64,000 nt of DNA from Dendrolimus kikuchii (GCA_019925095.2 CM034388.1:5230501-5294500), one strand, 5' to 3'; shown: positions 1 through 11,306, numbered from the stretch's first letter. A program made the numbers and translations. The notes: generated by a model from the letters alone, not told the origin.

Positions 1-109
1 AACATACATGTATAGTAATAATCCCCTACTTTGTCCTAAAAATACAAGTTTTAGTTAACAAAATGAAATGTTATAAATAAGTCTCACTTAGCCGATACAC
101 AAATTTCTT

Positions 110-640
110 AAAATGGAGCAAAGGGAGACAGGAGTCCAAATTGAGAATACCCCGTCGTAAGGAAACTCCTGGCCACCTCCTCTCGCACAATACATAGAAA
201 TGTAGAACGGACAACTCTGGGGTAGATCCTACGATATTCTATGAGATTCACCATGGTAAGGATGGAATGTCATTGGAGTCCTGGAAGATGGGTCGCTCCT
301 TGGAATAGGACGTGTCTTGCGTGAATATTGTGGCGGCGTCCTATATTCCAACCAATAGCAAGTCAACCGGTACAGCTGCTATACAATAGGAGGCCCTAAT
401 ACGTCGCAAATACTCACCCATCGGAAATGTGGTCAAGACTCTAGGAGCATGGGAGCCTTAGGCGCTCAAGCTTTATCAAGACATAGCCAAAAGTCTGGTG
501 CATGTCTTATGTGACCAAAAGAGTGGTAGCGTTGCCATTCAGCGAGGTGTTGTGGCCAGTCTTTTGGACACCTTTCCAACTACCAGCGGTCTGGTACTAG
601 ATTTAATATTTTAATTTGTATGTATAATTTATTTCTAGTT
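110..640 (+). mobile_element. LINE-M: decayed 3' end of a LINE reverse-transcriptase ORF
   Basis: With frameshifts allowed, bases 280-610 read as the C-terminal region of a LINE ORF2. Motifs include AASYIPTNSKSTGTAA, KTLGAWEP, ALKLYQDIAKSLV and VAIQRGVVASLLDTFP. The AIQRGNAAS-type motif recurs at 33.8 kb (minus) and 43.55 kb (plus), which defines the family. Stops and frameshifts show it is dead. Bases 1-110 show nothing further. The clade is uncertain. Confidence 0.6.
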
Positions 641-904
641 TAATTTAAAGTATGGTTTAATTTATAACATGGCAAGAATCAAATAGGGAAAATCTGCGTT
701 TTTGCGAGGGGATAAAAACTTAAACCACTAAAACATAGGTACCTAATTGTGATCAATATTCAAATTAAGTCATATATGCACATTTCCCTTCTATGATTAG
801 AACCCACAGCATTTGAACCGTGAATGTGTTAGCTACTAAGCTACCAAGACATAATGACTCTGTAAACCTATTATTGTGAATGAATTGCTTACGTTAGTAA
901 GCAA

Positions 905-1230
905 TCTGTGCAGGAACGGAGAAAGAATACAATTTCCTGCGGCCGGGCGGCCTGTCATAAGAGGCGACTAAACAACCCACAGCCAGGCAATAAGGCGTTT
1001 GCCCGACTGGACTGCTAGACTGGACCACCCCTGGTCTAGAGCATGCCGCCATAACAACTTACCTTGAGTTGTGTTCCGGCATTAGTGACCAGGTTCCAGA
1101 CTTCCTTAAGAGAGCAGCAGCACATTTGGCACCTTTGGTGTTGCAAATGTCCATAGGCGATGGTAACCGCTTTCCATTCAGTGGGCCGTCTGCCTGTTTG
1201 CCGAACTCCAGCAATAAAAATGAAAAAAAA
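905..1230 (+). mobile_element. SINE-A copy 1
   Basis: Member of the commonest repeat in the window, about 310 bp. The consensus starts ttatccgtgcaggaacgg, contains gtcgtaagaggcgac and a ggtggtag...ctaccacc stem, and ends near gcaataaa followed by A's. It has no protein-coding potential. Short ORFs over its copies appear in several frames and reflect the shared repeat sequence, not genes. This copy is close to full length with small indels. Confidence 0.85.
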
Positions 1231-1349
1231 GCAAAGTTCATGTAGTTATGCAATTTTATATGCACCTTGAAACAATACTGCAAGCGACTTGACCTGCTAT
1301 AATAAGGTTTGTGGGCTAATGGCTATTAAAGTACGGTTAGTAGCGTCAT

Positions 1350-1995
1350 GTTATGATGGAGAGATAAGGTGACGTCGAGTACATAAGGGGATCTTTGAAA
1401 GTTGCACCCGTGACTGAAAAATTGAGAGGATGAAGATTAAAATAGTATGGGCATGTAATGGGGAGGGATGAAAGTCACGTGACGAAAAGTATGACAAACT
1501 GCAAGATTGATGGTTACAAATGTAAAAGTAGACCAAAAAAGATCTATCATTATTATTTTTATATAAAAGATCTATTCCGTGCAGGAACGGAGAAAGAATA
1601 CAATTTCCTGCGGCCGGGCGGTCTGTCGTAAGAGGCGACAAAACAACCCACAGCCAGGTGATAACTTGCCCGACTGGATGGCTACCACCCCTGGTCTAGA
1701 GTATGCCGCCATAACAACCTTGAGTTGTGTTCCGGCATTAGTCAACAGGTTCCAGTCTCCCTTAAGAGAGCAGCAACGCATTTGTAGCATATTTGGTGTT
1801 GCAAATGTCCATAGGCGATGTTTACCGCTTTCCATCAAGTGGGCCGTCTGCCTGTCTGCTGAACTTCAGCAATAAAAAAATGGATTGTGTGAAGAATGAT
1901 ATGATGATTTGTGGTGTGAGAGGACGTATGTCAGAATAGAGGAGTGTGGAAAGAAAATACATATTGTGCCGACCCCAAATTATTGGGAGAAGGTG
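1350..1995 (+). mobile_element. RTE-2: LINE C-terminal fragment interrupted by SINE-A
   Basis: Bases 1375-1430 read EYIRGSLKVAPVTEKLRG, typical of the C-terminal domain of an RTE-like LINE ORF2. The GRPKK-type region reaches 1545. Related sequence resumes after a SINE at 1881 (tggattgtgtgaagaatgat) and runs to a gtgccgaccccaaat motif near 1970. The same two blocks are adjacent in minus-strand copies at 31.4-31.8 and 33.0-33.5 kb, so the SINE split a single copy. Frameshifts and stops make it dead. Confidence 0.6.
1576..1880 (+). mobile_element. SINE-A copy 2, inserted in RTE-2
   Basis: Near full-length copy running from ccgtgcaggaacgg to the cagcaataaaaaaa tail. RTE-2 sequence lies on both sides, so it inserted after that LINE fragment. 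Confidence 0.85.
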
Positions 1996-2039
1996 AAAGA
2001 AAAGAGGAGCTTCGTGTTATACGGATTAATGTTACAGTG

Positions 2040-2150
2040 AATACGAAGTATATTTAAATTTTAACTCATATGTATGACCTTCAAATCTGTTTTCGTATGG
2101 ATCTTGTTGAATAAAAACTTTTGTATTTGAATTTAATTTGAATATTCCGT
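2040..2150 (+). repeat. LINE-L 3'-end-like repeat
   Basis: Shares the block atttaaattttaactcatatg...gaccttcaa, followed by a ttgaatttgaat-like tail, with 2515-2645 and, on the minus strand, 38818-39005. An AT-rich tail of TTTGAAT units suggests the 3' end of a LINE. No coding part is preserved. Confidence 0.45.
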
Positions 2151-2514
2151 AGTGTGGAGGAACGCACCAATGTGGTAGAAAGCATCATCAATGCAGAGCA
2201 GAACAAAGTAATAAACGACTCTCGATGTGGATTTGTTACTCGATTCCAAAAATACTGACAAAACTGCATTTACATAGCTGCTCGCTCCAGCCCTAAATAC
2301 TATCTTCTGTATAACGTTTACATATAAAGAATTTGTGGAGATTTGTCGCAGTATGAACTCTTAGTATGTTATGATTGCGACGGTAACAATGTGTTTCGTT
2401 TGTTACAACTCCATTAATTCTTTGAAAAGTAATTGTCATACAACTTCTATATGTAATTTAAAAAAAAGAGCCGAGATAGATTAATAATTATGACTAAATA
2501 AAAATATCTACACG

Positions 2515-2645
2515 TATTGCTGGGGAGTTTAAACAGCGATAACACGTTGCAAAGCAGTGTACATAGAATAGGAAGTAGATTTAAATTTTAACTTATATGA
2601 CCTTCAAGAAATGTTCTCGAGTGACTTAATTTGAATTTTGAATTA
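2515..2645 (+). repeat. LINE-L 3'-end-like repeat
   Basis: Contains acacgttgcaaagcagtgta and the tttaaattttaacttatatg block also seen at 2050 and, inverted, at 38.9 kb. Nothing recognisable lies in 2150-2515 or 2645-3175. Confidence 0.45.
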
Positions 2646-3175
2646 ACTTATTATTTGACTTAAGACTGATAGGAAGTGAAAGACTATTTTTTTTAAGCGA
2701 CGTTTTGTAAAATACAGTCAGTAGGAGAGTCATTAACATTTCCAATGATCTAAGAAGACATAAATAAACTACTATATTTGAAAAAGAAAAATATCTATAG
2801 ATAAATTTTAATTGGCAATTGGGTTCTTTATATATACTCAAGTTTAAGACATAAGAATGAAGAGAGATCATAATGTTGTCTATCACAAAATGCTGCTTAA
2901 AACAAATAAGCTTTAACCCTCGATATATACAATAAGCTTAACAGCTTTGTGATGTTATTTAAAACTTATACCCTAGTGTTTATTACAATATATTCGTGAA
3001 ATAGCGGTTTTCTGAATTGATAGATTTTATCACGTTCGAGGACTGGTCAGTTTTAACCTTTCTAAATTATTTAGGAATAAATGAATCCACGTAAAGTGAC
3101 GTAACATGTGCCACTGAAGTGACAATAATGTTATAATTAATTTGTATCGCAAATTGATTAAATATAATAATATAA

Positions 3176-3422
3176 ATAAAAAATAAATAATCGGCAGACA
3201 AACACACACATTGTATATCCCCAAATTAAGCAAGTTACGCTTGTGTTATGGGTAATATACTACGGACTACTCTGGGGCCGATCCCAGACACCCAGACCAT
3301 AGTAAATAACGGAGAAAATACGTTTCTGAAATTTACTATACCAGTAATCGAACCTGGAGCCTCTGCGTTGCAGTGAGGTAGGCCGGCAAAGGCTTAGCCC
3401 GCTCAACCATAGAGGCCGTCTA
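3176..3422 (-). mobile_element. SINE-B: tRNA-derived SINE with intact A and B boxes
   Basis: Read on the minus strand, the head begins ggcctctatggttgagcgg. An A-box-like TGGTTGAGCGG lies at 3399-3409 and a B-box-like GGTTCGATTAC at 3344-3354. The 44 bp between them is a normal spacing for RNA polymerase III internal promoters. A tRNA-unrelated body and an A/T-rich tail at 3176-3200 follow. Related copies lie at 9256 and 18190, with a degenerate head at 55722. Confidence 0.75.
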
Positions 3423-3454
3423 ATAATAATATAAATTAATTAAAGTAATAATAG

Positions 3455-3594
3455 ACGAGCTTGCATGACAAGAGTTATGAATGTCAAAGAGGCAAGTGAG
3501 GTGTGTAAGAATAAGCCTAAATGGCACTCTGTTGTTCGTGCCTACCCCGCAAGGGAACTGGCGTGAAGTTATGTATGTAGGTATGTATGTACGT
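3455..3594 (+). mobile_element. RTE-1: 5'-truncated 3' end
   Basis: Carries the last ~40 codons of the RTE-1 ORF ([13 protein letters not shown]...YPARELA, stop) followed by gaagttatg and a TATG-type tandem tail. It matches the 3' ends at 6.2, 17.8, 18.0, 32.7, 35.4, 46.3, 49.0, 52.1 and 56.8 kb. Short 5'-truncated copies with a simple-repeat tail fit target-primed reverse transcription. Confidence 0.85.
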
Positions 3595-4080
3595 AATACA
3601 TAGATATTTTATCGGTATCTGTTTAATATTTGTTTATTTTTCCTTATTATTTTGTACTTTGTACTTGTGTAACAATGTCCTTTAAACCTAATATAATGGG
3701 TCAAAGTTACGCCATCGATAAATATGCTAATACACGTGGATATCTGAAACTAGAACGACGATTAAGGCGCAGGTGTCTTTTTTAATTATTTTTTTTCATT
3801 TATATTAGCATCGAACAGTCATAAGTATTAGATGTGTAATAATTATTATAGGTTACATTAATTTATTTCTTATAGACTAATAATGCTTGAAAATTGTTAA
3901 GTATAAAATATTATAAAAGATGTTTAGGCCAACTAAACGATAATGTATTTTTATGTTTCAAAAGCAGCTGTATTAATTAGTGCAATCGTTTTTTGATTTT
4001 AGATGTTGTAAAGACAAGACATGTGAAATAACTTAAATAGTCTTATGCTAAAAAATAAGCTTTTTCGGTATACAATTTTT
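3595..4080. other. AT-rich stretch, nothing recognised
   Basis: No credible ORF, repeat hallmark or motif was found on either strand. Confidence 0.5.
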
Positions 4081-4400
4081 AGCTAGATAGACAGACATCA
4101 CTTTATTGTACACCATTATAGAAAACTTACGAACTAGTATTATTCCAATTGTGTATAAAGGGCGGTCTTATCGCTAAAAAGCGATCTCTCCAGACAACCC
4201 GTGGCAAGGATATTGCTGATTGGGAGTGGGGATGGTGGTATACATAATTAATGTACGATTACTTACATTTTATTAATAAATATATAACTATACTATATAT
4301 ACAAATAAGTTATATACATATACAAGATAAAATGCAACTATATGCAACATAATATCTACTAATTATATAACATTAAATATAATTTTTAGTAACATATAGA
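4081..4400 (-). mobile_element. LINE-D 3' end (hairpin subfamily 1)
   Basis: On the minus strand: ggttgtctggagagatcgc, the gcgat/atcgc hairpin, aagaccgccc, then a cacaataaagtg-like polyadenylation motif and a TCTA-type tail at 4081-4100. It is very similar over about 300 bp to 55848-56180, including the atattgctgatt...gtggtatacataatta segment, so the two are the same subfamily. Confidence 0.7.
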
Positions 4401-6188
4401 AGTCAATTTTGTGGCAATTTACATCAATATGGATACAGTAGTTTTTGAGGAAAAACAATATTGATCGGCAAAGGAACATATAAACTGCACATCTGCTGTG
4501 TATATTCTAAAGGGGTGGATGCCTAAAAAGACCTAAATTCAGATGTATTTAAAAAAACGCTAAAATACAGTGTAAAATTGATGACATTATTCTCTTATTA
4601 TATTAATGTGCTCTGTGGACATTATTATTTATTAAGTATCATTTGACGTTTACATTCCGTTACACGTCAATTTTAGCGAAGAGAGGGTGAAGAGTAATAT
4701 AATTTAAAAAGGGCTAAATAAGACGTTAATGATCTTATTAATATTTAGAGTAAGTTATGGCTTCTTTAAGGTTCTTAAAGTAGCTTTCAAACTTACTCAA
4801 ACTCAATATGAATAAGATCTTAAGTGCTTAATTTTTTTCGGTTTTATGAGAGATGAAAAAGCGTTAGAGCGGTAAAAGCGCTAAGTTGGTATCAGTACGA
4901 CCAGTAATCGTGACACACATATACAGACAGACAATGTGACGAATTTATAGGAACGCCGTTGTTTGTCACTTGGCTACGAAACCTTAAAAAGACTTGTTAG
5001 AGAAACTGTATCACTCCTACGCCAAGAAAACAATGACTTGTTGTATTTAATACAAACTGGCATTTTGTTATGATATACTGTCACATGCTAGAATGTGAAG
5101 AAATACACAGCAAAAAACTTGATAAAAAAATTCTAGTCTGGCCAGCGCGTTGCGGCACAAACTAAGTGGCGGCAAATTTAAAATATTTTCAACTGGCAAC
5201 ATTAAATATACCATGAAAACTCCGATTTGATAATTTTGTGTTTTTATATTAATACTTAAACGATTTCGTTTCGCTTTCGACATTGCTTATCGAAAATTTT
5301 CCACAAAAACAAGACGTAAATATCACGCGAGGAGATGTTTGTGACTATTCGTTAGACAGCTGAATGTTGCCATAGGAAGAATCTGAATAAATACTTACTA
5401 TTTTTTATCGCCTCTTATCATTTACAACCAAGAAGGCAACATACAAGCATTAAGATATATTTATATGTTACCAATATATAAAAAAACTCTGTGATGAAAA
5501 CCCATGAACTTCCTACAGCTAGGCCTTCCCATTTCGGGATCGGAAATATGCGTGCTACGCTTCTCAAAGGCGGACTGACGGTTTTGAAATAACAGTTCTC
5601 TTAATATGCAGATTTCATTAAAATGTTTTGAATCACCACCAGTACGTGGTATACGCTACACTCAATTATGATTAGTCATCTTATAAAAAGAAATTTCACT
5701 TATGCCCGTTCTCGACAACCTGATAGGCAGAGGTACCAAGTCCTAAAAGCTAACTTTACTTATATTGGCTACGTTCCTCTTGGTGCTCACAATGACCACG
5801 TTCACACGACCGCGATTTTTCCCGTTCCACTTCTTTGCAGGCGTTACAATCATGAACTCAAGTGGAACTGATTATGGAACGTTGATGTAATTAAGGACAA
5901 ATACACAGATGTTGCTGTATGGTTGATTTAAAAATCGCGCCTTTATTAACGTATCGATAGAATGCATTTATATTCTTTGGTCAATGTCCATTTAGACTGA
6001 TAAGTCTCTGATAAATGATAATTTGATATGGGTCGTTGTGAGAGCTGCGTGATCGAAAGTTATGATGTTATTAGTGACGTTTTCGTGGCAACCATAACGA
6101 ACATGGCTGCTATGTGGATCCGCTGAAGGAATTGAGCTGCAAAAAGAAAGCGCCCGTCTTATAATAAAATCCTAACATCTATTTCAAA
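4401..6188. other. Long stretch with no supported gene
   Basis: AT-rich. The open frames at 5068-5283 (minus) and 5668-5871 (plus) lack recognisable domains, splice context or repeat support, so I do not call them. The segment cacttggctacgaaacc near 4967 loosely resembles catttggctaagaaatcc near 40750, possibly an unidentified old repeat. Confidence 0.4.
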
Positions 6189-6412
6189 AGGAAGTCGTGG
6201 AAGGCCACGACACACCTTCCATGATCAAATTGATCGTGTACTAGCAGAAGGTGATGTCAGGAGCCTTAAGAACAGACGAGCGTGCATGACAAGAGTTATG
6301 AATGTCAAAGAAGCAAGTGAGGTGTGTAAGAATAAGTCTGAATGGCGCTCTGTTGTTCGTGCCTACCCCGCAAGGGAACTGGCGTGAAGTTATGTATATA
6401 TGTATGTATATT
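6189..6412 (+). mobile_element. RTE-1: 5'-truncated 3' end
   Basis: Starts within the GRPRHTFHDQIDRVL region and runs through EGDVRSLKNRRACMTRVMN to YPARELA, stop and a short TATG/TATA tail. The frame needs no correction, so it is a fairly young truncated copy. Confidence 0.85.
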
Positions 6413-6603
6413 TCAAAAGGACGGTATGACACATCCATAAAACGTAACTTAAAACGTTATCATAAACTTTCCTATGAAATAAACATTAATTTTAGTTAAA
6501 TAAAAATATATTACATTCTTTTACTATGTAATAATTATGTTGTACTTAGAATCACGATGGCTATTTTTTTATTAACGTAATTTTGTCTTATTCGACGACG
6601 ACG

Positions 6604-6856
6604 GGCCACAAAACAACCCACAGCCAGGTGGTAGGGTATTTACCCGTATGTATGGCTACCACCCCTGATCTAGAGTATGCCACCATAACAACCTCGAGTT
6701 GTGTTCCAGCAATAAAGGGCAGGTACTAGTCTCATTTCAAAAGCAGCAGCGCATTTGTAACACGTTTGGTGTTGCAAATGTCCATAGACAATGGTAACCG
6801 CTTCCCATCAAGTAGGCCGTCTGCTTCTCTGCTGTAATCTTGCAATAAACACCAAT
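6604..6856 (+). mobile_element. SINE-A copy 3, 5' truncated and diverged
   Basis: Begins at the ccacaaaacaacccacagcc block, lacking about 60 bp of the family 5' end, and ends with tgcaataaac. Many substitutions make it older than most copies here. Confidence 0.8.
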
Positions 6857-7291
6857 AAATAGTCGGTCTTATTTGAATTGGACTGTAATATTATAAATAC
6901 GAATGTAAGTTTGTTTGTTACGCTTTCACGTCTTAACTATGCAACAGATCGTCATGACATTTTGCATATACGTTGTAGGATAGCTTTCATCCATAAACAA
7001 GTCTGTTTTGGAGGCATAGACGAATATATTTATTTATTTTATTTTTGTTGCATAAAAATACAGCGGTAAAGGTGGCGTCCCGATCGCATATTATTGACGC
7101 CACGGTTGCAAAGCCTTTATAATATGTTGCTCCCATGGCTAGTTCCATCTTCGCTAGATGACGATACGGGTATTATTTTTGTTTTATTATTGACACGAGG
7201 GGAATGCACACCTATAGGGTGTAGGACTCCCAACGCCCGGTTCTCCACTCTCTCTACAAAATTGACATTACTAAGAGTAAAGCCACGTACA
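6857..7291. other. Unassigned stretch
   Basis: ORFs at 6878-7069 (plus), 7094-7351 (plus) and 7117-7347 (minus) have no recognisable domain, and the last two run into the adjacent SINE-C. I see no supported feature. Confidence 0.4.
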
Positions 7292-7590
7292 AAAGTTATA
7301 ATAATAACTGTCCATAAATGTCCCACTGCTCGGATCGAACCTCCCACTTAAAGAGGGAAACGGACAGTATATCCGCCACGCTTGTCCAAAGAGGCTTGGC
7401 AGCTTTGATACATTGGTTATCACGATGTGCAGGTTTCATCACGATGCTTTCCATCACAGTTGTTACGTTGTTAGCGCATGGTAATTGTAACAATATGCAC
7501 ATTGGGTCAGAAAACGGTCCGAGTAGTGCATGTGTGCCGTCAGGATTCTAACCCGTGCCCTTTGAATTTGGGATACGTGCGGGACAATTG
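7292..7590 (-). mobile_element. SINE-C copy (tRNA-derived family), diverged
   Basis: On the minus strand it follows the order of the intact copy at 39779-40072: a ggcacgggttagaatcc B-box region, gcacacatgcactactcgg, a gtgcatattgttac block, ttggacaagcgtggcgg, and an agcagtgggacatttatgg 3' end. Its A-box region has decayed. Confidence 0.7.
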
Positions 7591-7602
7591 TTAATTTATC
7601 TA

Positions 7603-7838
7603 TCTTATACTAATATATAAAGTTGAAGAGTTTGTTTGTTTGAACGCGCTAATCTCAAGAACTACTTGTCTGATTTGAAAAATTATTACAGTGGTAGATA
7701 GCCCATTTATCGAGGAAGGCTATAGGTTATATATCATCACGCTAAGATGAATAGGTGAAGAGCACTAATGAAGAATGTTTCAAAATCGGGGGGTTTTGAA
7801 AACAAATTTCACGCGGACGACGTCGCGGGCACAGCTAG
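7603..7838 (+). mobile_element. Non-autonomous Helitron H1
   Basis: Begins TCTTATACTAATATATAAAG and ends gcgggcacagCTAG. It sits exactly between an A (7602) and a T (7839), as Helitrons do. A gacgtcgcgggc-type palindromic segment lies just before the CTAG end. The interior motifs tttgtttgaacgcgctaatc and ggataagcccattta-like sequence recur in copies at 39318 (plus), 51203 and 51830 (minus). It encodes no Rep/helicase. Confidence 0.75.
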
Positions 7839-7904
7839 TACTATAATAAATCTGTAAATGGTTCGAGTTTGTACATTGCGTTAAAAAAGGTGAAAAATAT
7901 TAAG

Positions 7905-8125
7905 GGGGTTAATTCGGACCAGGAGATTCCGAAAGCGGTATTTTTAAAATTTTTTGTCTATCTGTCTGTCTGTCAGAGCATAACGTGAAAACTACTCAAC
8001 GGATTTAAATGAAACTCGATATAGAGCTAGCTCATATACCGGGGTGTAACTATGGATATGTTATATCCCGATAAAAGACTTCGTTTACTTGGAATAGACG
8101 GATTAGCAAAATATATGGCACTGCA
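7905..8125 (+). repeat. Helitron-interior-like repeat K
   Basis: Shares gttaattcggaccaggagat, a tctgtctgtctgtcagagca segment and aactactcaacggatttaaatg with 39115-39317 (plus), and partly with the minus-strand element at 29583-29828. The family resembles bodies of lepidopteran Helitrons, but no terminal structure is visible here. Confidence 0.4.
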
Positions 8126-8352
8126 ATTGCGATGTAAACATACATCACTGTAATGCAATAAAAAAAAATGTTGTCAAGCTGCCCACATGTCATTTATTAC
8201 GTATTAGGTAGTTCAAATCTGGTTGGCTGCGACTTCTTTATGTTTTGCTGTGCAGTTGTCTACATACACTATATTGACTTAGTTTCTTTGTGATTGTGGT
8301 GAATTTAACAAGAAACTAACGTATTTTATATATAAAAAACCTAGTTAATTAA

Positions 8353-8670
8353 TTATCCGTGCAGGAACGGAGAAAGAATACAATTTCCTGCGGCCTGGCG
8401 GCCTGTCGTAAGAAGCGACTAAACAACCCACAGCCGGGTGGTAGGGCATTTGCCGGACTGGATGGCTACCACCCCTGGTCTAGAGCATGCCGCCATAACA
8501 ACTTTGAGTTGTGTTCCGGCATTAGTGACCAGGTTCCAGTCTCCCTTAAGAGAGTAGCAGCGCATTTGTAGCACCTTTGGTGTTACAAATGTCCATAGGC
8601 GATATTAATCGCTTTCCATCCAGTGGGCCGTCCGCCTGTCTGCTGAACTCCTGCAATAAAAAAAAAATAT
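8353..8670 (+). mobile_element. SINE-A copy 4
   Basis: Full-length copy from attatccgtgcagg to ctgcaataaaaaaaaaa, with few changes from the consensus. Confidence 0.9.
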
Positions 8671-9096
8671 TTTTTTATGTCAGTAACATAGAGCTACTAC
8701 TTTTGTTTTTATATTTTTTGGGCAAGTTTTCTAGTAATCATTGCGATTTTAGGTGATTTTTACTTTAGTTTTAGGGTTATATTTTTCAATGTGGGTAACC
8801 CGGGTCTAGAGTTATCGTGAACGACGAATAAATTTTGATAGGAAATTACAGATACACATCAATTTTATTTGAAAAAAATAAAACAAAAAATCACTTCACC
8901 TTAAACAAATTAGTATAATGAGCCGTGAAAATGATATATTTACAAGATAAGCTACATAAATTGAGATAATAGCTAACATTGGGTTGATTTGCAACGCACA
9001 CGAGGTTTGTTATGGGGGTGACACTTAAGATAACTGAAATTTCAGTTAAATTACGTCGTAGATGTTTTCCGTGTTTTCGATTTTTTTTGTTTAACA
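8671..9096. other. AT-rich stretch, nothing recognised
   Basis: No supported gene or repeat. The minus-strand ORF 8891-9130 is open by chance and runs into the Helitron end at 9097. Confidence 0.4.
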
Positions 9097-9480
9097 CTAG
9101 CCGCGCCCGCGGTTTCACCCGCATAATCATGGAAAATCGTTATATTTTAAATAATTCACACTATTTTGATGTGTAAGCTATATTACTGTAAAGTTTCATC
9201 AAAATCAATTCAGCAGTTTTTGCGTGAAAGAGTAACAAACATAATAATAATAATAATCGGTAGACAAACAAACATATTGTATATCCCCAAATTAAGCAAG
9301 TTACGCTTGTGTTATGGGTAATATACGACGGATTACTCTGGGACCGATCCCAGACATCCAGACCATAGCAAATAGCGGAGAAAATACGTTTCCGAAATTT
9401 GCTATACCAGGAATCGAACCCGGATACACATACATCCATACATCCATTCTTACAAACTTTCGCGTTTATAATATTTATAG
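9097..9480 (-). mobile_element. Helitron H2 interrupted by SINE-B
   Basis: The minus-strand 3' end reads gcgggtgaaaccgcgggcgcggCTAG and includes a GC-rich hairpin close to the CTAG terminus (plus 9097-9123). The body (tttttgatgaaac..., gtttgttactctttcacg) matches the plus-strand copy ending at 44316. The expected 5' part (aaactttcgcgtttataatat, on plus) resumes at 9455 beyond a SINE-B copy, so the SINE split the Helitron. Confidence 0.6.
9256..9424 (-). mobile_element. SINE-B copy, head truncated, inserted in Helitron H2
   Basis: Shares the tgtatatccccaaattaagc and ccgatcccagacatccagacc segments with the complete copy at 3176-3422. It keeps the B-box-like ggaatcgaaccc but lacks the A-box head. 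Its TAA-rich tail is on the left. Short acata repeats on both sides are a possible target-site duplication. Confidence 0.65.
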
Positions 9481-9768
9481 AGAAGAAATAGAGATAATTA
9501 ATAATGAGCAGACAAATACAGACAATGTATATTTGCAAGCAAAATAGATGGAATTAATAATTAGGGGATAATAAATAATAACAATAGTGTCACACACCAT
9601 TTACATTAAATTTGTCAAGGGGCCTCTATGTGTTGGCCTTCCCATGGCCCCACGCAAACCCTCCAAAAGTCTAAGCCACTTTTATCACCCGTGGTCTGTA
9701 GAGACATACAATTGTAATAATGAATGATTATTAACATTAATTAGCAAATAAGAACGTCGCAGGTTCTG

Positions 9769-9900
9769 TCACCTTTTTTTATTGCATGAGTTCGGCAGAC
9801 AGGCAGACGGCCCACCTGATGGAAAGCGGTCACCATCGCTTATGGACATTTGTAACACCAAAGGTGCTGCCGCTTCCTAAAGGAGGACTCGATTTTAAGT
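9769..9900 (-). mobile_element. SINE-A 3'-end fragment
   Basis: Minus-strand tail and 3' third of the family (gcagacaggcagacggccc ... aacaccaaaggtgct), broken off at about 9890. Next to it, agcgaaagccccatcgaaatc near 9918 resembles a Helitron-interior segment. Confidence 0.7.
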
Positions 9901-10689
9901 TCGGAAATTTACTATCTATCAGCGAAAGCCCCATCGAAATCTGCCTTGTGATTATTGCGTGAATCCCGAACAAACAGATAATAAACACAAAAAAATTAAG
10001 AAACAAAAGGCCACGCTTTTACAGTTTTATAAAAGAAAGAAAAAGAAGAAAGAAAAACATTTAATTAGAACTACAACACAAATGAGAATGAAATAAATAA
10101 ATGTACAATTTAACATGCAGTTTAAAAAAAAAAACGAAGCAAGTGTAGCTAGCTCGAAATTGGTCCTAGATAAGCATGTTGCTGGTTAAGTTAACCAGCG
10201 CTGATCTTCCGCTAGGACGATTCAAGTGACATACACAGACACTGAATCAAATAAATACTAAGTGAAAAGGAAGTATAAAAAGAAGAAAAAAAAAGAAAAA
10301 TGTGCACAAAAATTGTAAAAAGTTAGCTTAGATTTAAAGCTAACTTTTAATCCCGCGGGATATTTTTTGGGAACTATATAAAATGGCCAGATTAAAAAAA
10401 TCAAAGTCCAATGCGATATTTTCACTGATCAAAAGCAAATTTTATGTAAATAAAATGTGTGATATTTTTAATCCCGGGTATCCTACGGAAATTTTCCCGG
10501 ATGCAGTTTGTAATTCAGGTGCATATAAATTAGCTTTTTCCGACACAGTGTTCACTGAAACCATAGCTGACTTACATTATTTTTTAATGCTGATCACAGC
10601 ATTTAACTTCGTATCCCGGGAATTTAGCGGGATCAAGCGTGGACAAAGTCGCGGGCATATCCAAGTAAATAATTATGAATAAAGAAATA
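9901..10689. other. Unassigned stretch with two hairpins
   Basis: Contains a 9-bp-arm palindrome gctggttaagttaaccagc at 10181-10199 and a 12-bp-arm hairpin aaaagttagctt/aagctaactttt at 10318-10348. The open frame 10383-10682 (99 codons) overlaps tcccgggaattt and ttcccgg segments that look like Helitron-body sequence. I found no conserved domain and do not call it a gene. Confidence 0.35.
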
Positions 10690-11306
10690 GAAAGTGTCTG
10701 CAAAACGACCTAAAACCAGTCAAACAATTAATTGTAACAACAATAGCACAAAGATGCATCTTAAAATCGAACTGGTGACCTAAATTCTCGTGTGTGTCAT
10801 ACATTGGCATTGTGCCTTTGCTTGGCATTTAAAAAAAATAAACCGCACTCATCCGTTAAGTTTCATTCAGTTATTGATCACCAAAGTAGGCTGATGTGCG
10901 TGGAAAAAAGAATATTACGTAAAAAAAAATAGTGTAATCTATTCTTAATAGTAATTTAAAAAATAACTTTTTAGAAAATGATTTAATTTTATATTGTCGT
11001 TTAAATGGTGCGAAAAATACATTATTATAATAAAAATATCTGTGTAATATTAAATAAAACAAAAATAATAAATTAATAAGTAAAATAAAGAAAAATGAAT
11101 ATTTAATACTATGTTACTCTATTGCATAGAATATCAAATTGTTAAATTAAAAACTCAGTGTTTATAAATAATATAAGAAACTTCATACCTAATTAAAAAT
11201 ATAAACAAGTTACCAATTTAATAACAACAAAAAAACTTATATTTACATTTGAAAAATAAATCGTAAATCGATAGACTTATATCATAGAAATAATTTTTAG
11301 TGATTT

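Noticed and set aside
795..855. tRNA-like segment on the minus strand (tagcttagtag and ggttcaaatgc)
   Set aside because: The A- and B-box-like motifs are only 13 bp apart, too close for a tRNA or a functional SINE head. No body or tail was found.
10383..10682. Open frame of 99 codons upstream of the protease
   Set aside because: No domain or splice context, and it overlaps segments resembling Helitron-body repeats.
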